A model generated the notes under the pieces. That model had not been told where the DNA came from and made no database searches. It saw nothing but the letters and a program-made list of their open reading frames with translations. The translations under genes and the position numbers were made by a program. Source: Angiostrongylus vasorum (Eukaryota > Nematoda > Chromadorea > Rhabditida > Metastrongylidae). Taken from it: a DNA stretch of 64,000 nt. This document shows positions 56,038 through 64,000 of the stretch, piece after piece. The DNA is taken from positions 1,860,001 to 1,924,000 of the forward strand of contig JADANN010000108.1 of NCBI GenBank assembly GCA_018806985.1, read 5' to 3'. Every line of letters begins with the position of its first letter. Positions within the stretch are counted from its first letter, which is position 1.

Positions 56038-56249
56038 CTATACTTGAACAATTAGGTGCTTTACTTAGCGATAACTTCACATCTGGATAAGATAGTAAGT
56101 AAACCACGGAAGAGACTTGTATAGATGCAGCACTACTATGCATCCACAGTCGGTATCATCACAGCTGTTCATTGTTAAACAATTTCATTAATTATGCTTT
56201 CCTCTCTGTAGTTGAACATATTGTGTTTTTTGGGAACATAACATAATCT

Positions 56250-56638
56250 CCCCTACCAATGGTTTACTGCCTCATCGTGGTTGGGAGGTGTTCCTGGGTG
56301 TCGGACTGTGATGTACAGCGAGGGGATTCGTCTCCCTGGCAGGGTCTGCCAACCTCAGAAGGAGTCCGGCGTTTCCATCAGGAAGCCTAGCTAAGAGTAA
56401 ACCAATACAAGGATCCACTACCGTCCTGGTATCAAAGTCGCATGGTGGCAAATCTCCCTCTGATCCACAAGGGCTGCGAATGCCTGTCGTGGTGAAAACC
56501 TGGGGGCAGGCTTTGGCCAAGCTGATCTCGGGATCCCAGGGAACAACAATGGCTTAGCCAGCAAATCTCTTAAAAAATGGTGATTATGCTGTGGCCCGCA
56601 CAACTAGTGAGGACGGGCCATTCAAGTATTAAGTAAGT
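56250..56638 (-). mobile_element. Family B element with a 10 bp target duplication
   Basis: Full-length reverse copy flanked by AACATAATCT at 56240-56249 and 56639-56648. The sense frame is open for 82 codons. Confidence 0.9.
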
Positions 56639-56740
56639 AACATAATCTTAATCCACTGGCTTCCACTGATGTAGTAGACTTTATGGTCAAAATGGTTTTT
56701 TGCAGTTTTTCATTCCTTATAACTTGCGCTTTTTGCGCAC
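56639..56740. repeat. Duplicated flank shared with 51578-51690
   Basis: See the partner at 51.6 kb. The two differ at a few positions and by a short indel near the T-rich end. Confidence 0.88.
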
Positions 56741-56785
56741 AATTTGCTTTTTATAATCTTCAAGTTGCCTAGAGTTTTAATTCAG

Positions 56786-57170
56786 TCGGCTGATAGCGCA
56801 GGGGTAGTGATGCCAACCATCACGAACACGGTGCTGGCTCCATCGCGCACCTGGTTCAGCAGGTCAGGGAGTTGGTACCGGACTTGTCCGAAAAAAAACC
56901 ACTCTGCAATGCAACTGGGAACGTTCTAGACCAGTTATCTCAGGACCCCATGGAAAATCGACTAGCTCGGCATTCTGTGACATTCAAGATGAAATGGAGA
57001 TCCTCAAACAGTAGTCGAAGCCCCATCGACAATCTTAGAAGACCTTTGTGGATGATGGATACGAGAACACGAATCGAATATGAGAAGTGGTGTTTCCACG
57101 TCTACATTTTTGTGATTGTTAATTAAAGAGCATTTATAGAAATGTTCCCAAGATTGGCTGTATGCTTATA
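56786..57170 (+). mobile_element. Family D tRNA-headed SINE
   Basis: A box TAGCGCAGGGG in CTGATAGCGCAGGGGTAG, then TCAGGGAGTTGGTACCGGAC and TTGTCCG (the core), CACTCTGCAATGCAACTGGG, CTAGCTCGGCATTCTG, and an AT-rich end. Third copy of the family. Confidence 0.78.
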
Positions 57171-57174
57171 ACGT

Positions 57175-57835
57175 CGCCACTTTTTATTTACTACTTACTC
57201 TTTTTAATGGAACGGTACTATGTGAAATACAACCATAACGATGCTGGGATATTTGCAAAACTCCGGACCGCCGGTGTCTGCGATGGGGGAACGAATACGC
57301 TATTGCCCCTTTCGGGGGATAACGCGTTCACCACCAGACCACGCGAGTCCTTCGTTTCGCAGGTCTCTCAGCCCTGTTATTGCCCCTATAAGTGCTATCA
57401 GTAATCACCTGTCAACGGGATTTCGGAATTAGTAGCTGGGTTCAATGCCAATTTGTGCTACCCAGATCAATCCCGTCCTCGGTGCCTACCCGCAGACACC
57501 AGCAGTCGGAAGTTTTGCAAATATCTTAGCAACATTATGGTTATATTTCACACAACACCCTGCCATCAAAAAACAGTAGGCAGTACATAAAAAGTGACGA
57601 CCTTGGGATTTATACTTCAGTTTCAGCTTAACTTGGTCCAACGCCGATTTGTGCTCTTCAGATCAATCTCGTTGACGAGTCCCATCGGTCATAACACGGC
57701 TGAGAGAAAGGCGAAACGAAGCACTGGTATGGTATGGTGAACGCGTTAGCCTCCGTAAGGGAGTAATATCGTGTTTGGTCTCCACCGCAGACACCAGCGG
57801 AATGAAGGTTTTGAAACTATCTTAACATCGTTATC
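57175..57835. repeat. Family C cluster of three units
   Basis: A reverse unit (57175-57440, with TATTTACTACTTACTC at its start and a tRNA-like centre), a forward end piece (to 57590, CAAATATCTTAGCAACATTATGG, CTGCCATC...AGTAGGCAGT) and a forward unit (57590-57835, CTCGTTGACGAG, TATGGTATGGTGAACGCG). The last two join tail to head. Confidence 0.8.
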
Positions 57836-57914
57836 GTATGCTTATAGTTGCATAATTACATGCACATATGCTTCCACTGACTGGTTATTCCGTTATCCAT
57901 GCTTGTTTGTCTCC

Positions 57915-58282
57915 TTAATAGTCAAGTTCTAAATCCCAGCTGTAATGGGCGCCACAAAGATGTGTCGGGTCTGTGGATTCAAGAAAAAAAGCAGATCGAA
58001 GGACTCCAGATTGTATGTTATCGAAGTTTTAGTTGTTGCAAGAAGTCGCCTATTTTGACTATTCATGGTTGCCTAATCGTGATCAGCTTCGTTTCCCTCT
58101 GTACCCACAGCAGATCCCTTGTTGTCTTCGGTGTCCTATGAGTTTCCATCCTCTGGAAATGATGAGTCGATCGAGAATAAAGTCCAACTCACCCGAATGA
58201 ACGAACCATGTAAAAATCGAATTTTTGGCTAACTTACTACGAGCAAGCTCCTCGTAAAATCTGAGTACGTGGGTATCGAAAG
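57915..58282 (-). CDS. Two last exons of an unidentified gene
   Basis: Exon 58238-58282 (acceptor GTGTTAG; FDTHVLRFYEELAR) ends A/gtaagt. Exon 57915-57970 (acceptor AATCCACAG) completes that codon and reads PTHLCGAHYSWDLELDY before TAA. Phases fit. An alternative frame of the last exon ends TAG two codons earlier in length terms, so the C terminus is not certain. Family not recognised. Confidence 0.5.
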
Positions 58283-58364
58283 CTAACACAGTAAGATAAA
58301 TGGGCCCATTCCCCCTGACCTCAAGGAGCCCCGATACAGCAGCGTTGAGTAGGAGTGCACGGTG

Positions 58365-59130
58365 AAGACTGCTAAAATTTCCAGAGCTGTTCTAAGCTGC
58401 CCTAAATCAGAAAGGGCTAAGGTGACGATTTGTACCTACAATGCACACACACTTGCACCTAAGTCGTAGATAGAGGATTTGATCATGCAGGCAAGAAGAA
58501 TAGGGTACTACGTCATCGGATGTCTGAGACGAGAAGACACCATCCTTCAGCGCCTTCTATGACCCACGAGAAGAACTACTTCTTGAAAATGAGAAAGTAA
58601 AGGAGTCGGTGGCGTCGGTGGCGTCGGTGCCCCTCGTCAACAAGGGTTTGGCCATGAACCATCGATTTATTCCAACAACTAAAAAAGGCGAATCGGACGT
58701 TTACGCGTTGAACAGAATTGGATAGGTACCGACTTTGACAATTTTCGTCTTCTTCGCACCGACAACTAGATACGATGAAGACGAAGTCGAAGGGTTCTAT
58801 GTGGACTTGGAAAAGTTATATTGAGAGGACCATGATTTCTTCAAGGTCACTCATCATCGAGATTTCAACGCTAAGACGGAGTCCAGGAGGAGGTCTAAAC
58901 GACGTCACATTGGCACTCAATAACTGGTATGGACAGAATAAGCAACTCTCTGAGTTCATCAGGAAGATCAAGAAAATTCATGATACCTCACAATTCCAGA
59001 AGCCGGTCTCACAAAAACGCTGGACTTAGAAGTCTCCCAATAGACAGTGCCATAACTAAATAAACCACGTCATAGCAAATGGAAGGTTTTGCCTAACTGA
59101 TGTCGAGTTATTCAATCGAGGAGCCAATAA
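58365..59130 (+). mobile_element. RTE LINE endonuclease fragment
   Basis: Decayed 5' part of the RTE protein: VTICTYNAHT at 58431, the GVGGVG-type stretch at 58610-58640 (a GGCGTCGGT repeat in DNA), a DLEKLY-like piece, FNAKT-like sequence, LSEFIRKIKKIHD and FQKPVSQKRWT. The order matches the APE-type endonuclease of RTE elements. Frames are broken in several places and no reverse transcriptase follows, so this is 3' truncated. Confidence 0.82.
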
Positions 59131-59190
59131 GCTCTCCACTTGTTCTTCTCTCGGGCAAATCTAGCCCAATGAGTTCCGCTCACGCAAGAG

Positions 59191-59463
59191 ATGCGCGGAC
59201 CGTTCCCCCTTATTGCATGGGCCCTTTACTTTTACTGTTGCTTGCGAGACGGTCTCCCATGGCAGTTCGTGTATTTCTTCTGCTATACTATTTTACTCCT
59301 AGCTGGACTGCACATTCGAAACGTCCAACTTCTTCTCAGTTTGAGTAGCATTGTTGGGAAAATACAAGTCCCGTTGTACATGGTTGTTCCACATCCATTG
59401 TCACTCACTAACATCTCTCATTCCTTTCCTCTTTTGCCTATGATGAGCCTGCAGATCACATAA
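59191..59463 (+). CDS. Candidate exon of a membrane protein
   Basis: 90-codon frame starting MRGPFPLIAWALYFYCC with two hydrophobic segments (LIAWALYFYCCL; FVYFFCYTILLLAGL). A stop lies just before the ATG in frame. The usable exon probably ends near 59339-59355. Family not recognised; a receptor or transporter exon is possible. Confidence 0.35.
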   Translation: MRGPFPLIAWALYFYCCLRDGLPWQFVYFFCYTILLLAGLHIRNVQLLLSLSSIVGKIQVPLYMVVPHPLSLTNISHSFPLLPMMSLQIT

Positions 59464-59469
59464 ATGCGA

Positions 59470-60620
59470 ACGGCGATATATGAGCTCTTTTTCGCATCAT
59501 TTTTTGGGCGAACGGACCATATTTCTTCTACATTTAGCCCTAGTCGTTTCTGAATCAAGTATAACTAGAAGTTTGTTTGACATAATGGTAATGCTTACCT
59601 CTCGATCTCTAAGTCGTTGCTCGTTCCCTCCAGTATAAAAGTTTTCTGACTTCTCAACTCTCTCTGCTTCTTTAATGCGTCGTGACTTCGAGTTTATACA
59701 TTATTACTTTGTCGATTACTTCAAAACATGGCAAATACCTACTGTTCACAAGGAACGACTTTTGAGGAGGAACACGGTTTAAGCGCCACAGTAATCGCTT
59801 GTGTTTTAAAAAATTCCTTGATAATTTTACAAACAACATCTTTTATGGGCTGAAAAATCGATGTTGGACCAGAAACCATTATTTCATACCGGTCATACGA
59901 TCGATCCGCATGTAACGTACATCTTTATTGTGGCGTTTAAACCCCTATTGAGGAAATGTCGAATATAATCCGAACCTGCCTTAATGAAGTAATCAGTAGC
60001 CATTATTTGTATGCATTCAATGGGACTGACTGGAGATCACCACTTACATTTTTGTTAAAGGTAAAGCCCAGCCGAATAGGTCACCCAACAGTGACAATTG
60101 ACTATTGATAGGAACTGGACTCAACATAGTATCACGGGGAAAAAAACGTTCATTTGGTATGTAATGCCATCTACAGGAAGTTTTTTGTATGTTTAAAAGT
60201 ACAATGATAATGATTCTATGAAGAAGGAAATCAGTATCTGCTCATATACGGATATCTGACCTCAGGAATCCTGCAGACAGAACTAGCACGTCACTCACAA
60301 GTCTCACTAGCTCATAACTGTAGCCCATGGCAGTAATCTGCTTCGTAGATGGTGACGCCTACGAGCTCAGTTCACTTCGTGATCCTTGAAACATTTTCAG
60401 ATGTGAATACAGTTTGTTAATAATGGGCACAAATAGCTGCAACCTTCTTTTTGTCATTTTATTGTAACTTTCTTCATCAGATAACCGGCCCTATATTTGT
60501 GCTTATCTACTGATCTGTGGAATCTGATCCCTCATCGAAAACGTCATATCTGTAGAGGATCAGATTTTCATAGAGTGGATTCCCGTTGTGGGTGCCGGTT
60601 GTATTCCATGGCATCGTTCA
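59470..60620. other. No gene recognised
   Basis: AT-rich sequence without exons or known repeats. Confidence 0.4.
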
Positions 60621-60624
60621 AGCA

Positions 60625-60869
60625 CTATATGGGTGATGTGTAGAATTGTGGACGTCGTTTAACTATCAACCATAGTTGTGTGCCTAGGCGAATATTATTC
60701 TCTGATAACTGGATGCGTAGAGTTTTGTACTTGTCAGTTTCATAGGTAGCCCCTTCTATCGCTCTCTCACATCGACAACTACCACTCTCCACTTTGTCAA
60801 GTTCAAACGTTGCAGTCGATTTCATCATGCTAAGTGCTGACATATCAGAGGTAATTTTAAGCACATCCT
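60625..60869 (-). CDS. Terminal exon of an unidentified gene
   Basis: After acceptor GTTTTCAACAG the frame runs 80 codons to TAG: EDVLKITSDMSALSMM, then GSCRCERAIEGATYETDK, IRLGTQLWLIVKRR. The frame also has an ATG at 60903, which would give a 92-residue protein, but the splice acceptor looks better. Family not recognised. Confidence 0.5.
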
Positions 60870-60954
60870 CTGTTGAAAACATGAATAAGAATAAAATCCT
60901 CATCTTAGACCTAGGTAATGCTCTCAGAGTTTTCGGTCCCTAACACTTCTTCTG

Positions 60955-61245
60955 TCTGGGACACATGTAGGACAGTGCAGTGTTGGACGTGGCCTACAAT
61001 GTCCCCATGGGCGCTGCTTGGATGTCACCTTCCCGGCTATCAATGCCATTATCTTCATGGAGTCGGTAAACTTCTGCCAGGCATGTCAGGATATTTAATT
61101 AAACACTGCCTTAATACACTGGTATGTAGCTGCAATTTCTTGTTTAGGTCATTTGCATTCCACTGTCCCAACAATGCTACGAATGGAATCAAATACATGG
61201 CGCTTCCTTAAAGAATTGACCAATGCCAAATGCTTTATCCTTTAT
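60955..61245 (+). repeat. Strongly diverged family A SINE
   Basis: Head ATGTAGGACAGTGCAGTG, core TCATGGAGTCGGTAAACTTC and CAGGCATGTCAGGA, body GAATGGAATCAAATACATGGCGC, end ATGCTTTATCCTTTATGCC. About a third of positions differ from the other copies. Confidence 0.6.
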
Positions 61246-61437
61246 GCCTTTGTCTGATTCTATAAACTGTATTATAGCAGACTGTTAGACTATCAGGAAC
61301 ACTACAGGACCACACATATATTCCTTAGGTCGGTTGATGTTACAACACTAATCGCGGCTATCAGCTATCATTTAGATACCGGTATGGCACTTGAGCTTGG
61401 TTTTTAATGATGGTGTGTTTCATTTCTGTTTCTGCAG

Positions 61438-62010
61438 TCACCTCAGATCGACCGTTACTGCAAGCTCTGAGTATGAAGGTGAGTTTGACCCACTTCGAGG
61501 CCTAATAGTGTGCTATAAACCGAAGATGACGCATGCGGAGAGTAGCTCTTGGTCTTCACAGACCTCACTGTACAACATCCCATCTAATGAGCCGACGTCA
61601 GATGCACAGCAACAAATTTATCTCGGATTATTGGAAGAAAACAGCACACCGAATGATAAAGTGAGTGCTACCCACATCTAACTTATCTCTACCAACTCAA
61701 TTGTTCTAAAAACGTAAAACACGTAAAAAGTTTAGATCCAACTGTCAAAAATAAATTAGGAGATGGTGTTTTGCAGGCGGCCAGTACTCTGTACTTCAGA
61801 CGGATATTCTCCAACAATCCGCCAAGGTATACATCTGATCCGAAAAAATACACACGTCTGGTGAGATTCGTAGTCAATGTGAAGAAGTTACTTTGTAGCC
61901 CTGAACCTAGCACAGACCGCTCACTTATTTATGTTCTATTTTTTTTGCAACTACTGCAGGGAAGTAGGTTACGTACCTGTCACCCGTTTACAAACCATCG
62001 GGCTTTGTAA
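61438..62010 (+). CDS. Three exons of an unidentified gene, hydrophilic tail
   Basis: Exons 61438-61660 (acceptor TTTCTGCAG, donor AAA/gtgagt; 74 codons), 61777-61860 (acceptor TTTTGCAG, donor CTG/gtgaga; 28 codons) and 61960-62006 or to the TAA at 62010 (acceptor ACTACTGCAG). Phases join. The peptides are polar: SSSWSSQTSLYNIPSNEP, then LYFRRIFSNNPPRY and GSRLRTCHPFTNHRA. The third exon either stops at TAA or is spliced at GTAAGT overlapping that stop. This looks like the cytoplasmic tail of a larger protein whose 5' part lies at lower coordinates. Family not recognised. Confidence 0.62.
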
Positions 62011-62119
62011 GTTGACAAGTAATTGCCCTATTCCGTAGCAGACAAGTGCAACAATACCGTAGATAACTCAAACTGCATGTGTTAGGCTATGCGAATTTTC
62101 TTGAGTTGTTCTTGTCTAG

Positions 62120-62501
62120 TCTGGTCTCCTGCGGTTTACCGCCTCATTGTTGGTGGGAGGTGTCTGCCGGGCTGCGATATACAGAGGGGATTCGTCCCAC
62201 CGGCAGGGTCTCCCAAGCTGAGAAAGGAGCCCGGAGTTTCCATCGGGAAGCCTAGCTAAGAGTAAACCAATACTGGGATCCATCACTGACCTGGTATCAA
62301 ACTAGTCCCTTGGTGGCAAATCTCCCTCTGATCAACAAAGGCAGCGACTGCCTGTGGTGGTGAAGACCTGGGGCAGACTTTGGCCAGGGTGACCTCGGGA
62401 TTACAGGAAACCACAGTGGTTTAACCAGCAAATCTTCGAAAAACCGTGATTATACTGGGTCAGCACAACCAGTGAAGACGTGCCATTCAGGTATCCAAGT
62501 A
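62120..62501 (-). mobile_element. Family B element with an imperfect target duplication
   Basis: Reverse copy flanked by AGTTGTTCTTGTCTAG (62104-62119) and AGTTGTTGTCTAG (62502-62514), equal apart from a three-base gap. A second small piece (62608-62665: GGGAGGGAGGTGTACTGG, GCGATATACAAC) repeats its 3' end. Confidence 0.86.
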
Positions 62502-62877
62502 AGTTGTTGTCTAGAGGTTAAGGTCTGCATTGGATGTTTTATAAAAATTTCGTGCTGCAAGGAGATGGGATGATGCAAGGACTCTGTTTTTCTTTCTGGT
62601 AATTTATCATCGCATCTCACGGGAGGGAGGTGTACTGGTCGTGGAAATGCGATATACAACAAGGGTGGTCCCTAAGCATGGCCACCAAAGTTTAAAAAGA
62701 AGCTTGACATTTCCAGTCAGAACAACAACTGTCAATGTGCTCATGCTAGAAATTATGGTCTTTCTGGATGAATCCCGATTGTAAATCGACGGACCTATTG
62801 CATCGCTGAACCGCGGATCTGCTTTCTCAAGGAAAAAAAGAAAAAAAAGTGGAAAAGGAAATAGAAGAAGCATACTT

Positions 62878-63541
62878 TCATACTGTAATACTTTCTGGTG
62901 GTACCCACTCGTTAACGCCCGGCATGGATTCGCGAATATAATTAGGATACCATGAAAGGAAAGGAAGTTCTTCTATCGTAGAAAATTTTGAGACTCCTTC
63001 CTGTGGAATTAACCCCGTCTCAGGGCAGGTACAGCATTGCTTTTCGTCCGCAATTAAGCCCACGCTGCGTCCCTGGTAGCTCTTGTATCCCAATGAATAA
63101 TCGACTGAGGATCACTCACCAAGGTGATATAGAGGGCGGATAACAACAGTAACACTATGCTACCTGTATCCCCCTGTAAACTCGCTGATTGTAGACTTGT
63201 CCGAGCAGGCACCCAACAAGATCTCTAGTGGTAATTTAATGGCACCAGGATTGCTCACTCAGCTGCGACCACTCGAGAAACGCGAAAATCATGCCGCTTT
63301 TACTGCGAGGCCTTTTGTTTTTTACAATTCCCGGCATTAAAGCAGCCAAAAAATGGCTCTTCAGGCCATACACTGCATACATTTTCTCCGGACTGGCTAA
63401 GCAGATGGCTACGTCGAAATGCTCCGCTTGGGGGTTTTCCTGGTTATGAGCAGCCCAAAGGGTATCGCACGTCAATACCGAACTATACACACGGCCACGA
63501 ATTATTAGAGCGATGGCACATGTTACTACTGCAATAACCAC
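62878..63541 (-). CDS. Single-pass membrane protein, two exons (5' end open)
   Basis: Exon 63259 to at least 63541 begins inside a hydrophobic segment ([14 protein letters not shown]) followed by basic residues and a luminal-type sequence ([19 protein letters not shown]). It ends CTG A/gtgagc. Exon 62878-63104 (acceptor GATCCTCAG) completes the codon and reads [39 protein letters not shown], ending VPPESITV before TGA. Phases fit. The layout suggests a type II membrane protein, perhaps a Golgi enzyme, but I do not recognise the family. The start codon was not found; an exon above 63541 is expected. Confidence 0.58.
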
Positions 63542-63639
63542 AATACTTCCAATTCTCGAAGCGAAGCCAAGAAATTGAAGTTACTTCTTTCAGGCTTTTT
63601 CTTCTAATTCGCATTGTTGAAAACGGTAATCATCCACAG

Positions 63640-63720
63640 GAAACACGCGTGAACGCGGCTTGGACTCTTACGAATATGGCGTGTGTGTCAAAGAGAATGA
63701 ACCACATAATTGTCGATCAG
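63640..63720 (+). CDS. F-box-like exon of a partial gene
   Basis: Acceptor CATCCACAG and donor CAG/gtggag frame 27 codons, phase 0 to 0. The end [16 protein letters not shown] resembles the second half of an F-box (VSKRW...I). The frame stays open to 63846. The first half of the F-box and the rest of the gene are not in view; it runs towards the right edge and overlaps the 5' side of the - strand gene. Confidence 0.45.
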
Positions 63721-64000
63721 GTGGAGTTGAATCAATCAATAACGGTCGAGTTCAGGCAGATTTTATTTAACTGCACTGTACAGTGTGAGTTAAATAAAAT
63801 AATTTGCAGAAATTTACCTTCCGTCAAACGAGTAGGGATTGTTTAAAGAACCATCAATCACTCTGTTGATGTGTAAATGGCGTGCGATGAAGCACAAACA
63901 TGAGATTAATACATGTCACTCGGGCAGAGCTTATTATAAGACACCCCTTCCGACTACTGCAATCACTGGATAATTTCAGAACGGCATTAACGCCCTAAAG

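Overview
The window is nuclear DNA of a multicellular eukaryote, most likely a strongylid (clade V) nematode such as a hookworm. The reasons are many short exons, introns ending in T-rich TTTCAG-type acceptors, some introns under 60 bases, a nematode-type family 49 glycosyltransferase, and a repeat set (an RTE-type LINE plus small tRNA-derived families) of the kind I know from hookworm genomes. The species is inferred, not shown. There are no operons, ribosome binding sites, CRISPR arrays or phage features.

Layout. 1-6.2 kb: the 3' part of a + strand gene with thirteen exons in one unbroken frame (577 residues visible), with a zinc-finger-like motif and acidic low-complexity sequence; I do not recognise the family. 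6.2-36 kb: mostly repeats, with a dispersed coiled-coil gene on the - strand (16.6-11.4 kb), a possible F-box start exon (17.5 kb), a small two-exon candidate (26.5-26.3 kb) and a long (AC)n tract (25.8 kb). 36.4-47.4 kb: a - strand GT49 glycosyltransferase gene of ten exons, whose 7.3 kb intron is packed with mobile-element debris, including a dead RTE reverse transcriptase. 51.7-52.9 kb: mitochondrial ribosomal protein L12 on the - strand. 54.9-64 kb: terminal or internal exons of about six partial genes of unknown family, on both strands.

Repeats dominate. Family A is a tRNA-derived SINE of about 280 bp with A and B boxes, a paired acceptor stem, a T-rich end and 9-11 bp target duplications. 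Family B is about 385 bp with 10-13 bp target duplications and an oddly preserved open frame. Family C has a tRNA-like centre and often sits as head-to-head pairs. Family D is a second tRNA-headed SINE that shares a central core with A. Family E is about 300 bp and ends in AATAAA. Four RTE fragments are the plausible, now inactive, source of the copying machinery.

Several exons of the GT49 gene and of L12 join only if a homopolymer or short run is changed by one base. This clusters at 44-53 kb, while the thirteen-exon gene at the left end needs no correction. The cause is either consensus error or real gene decay.
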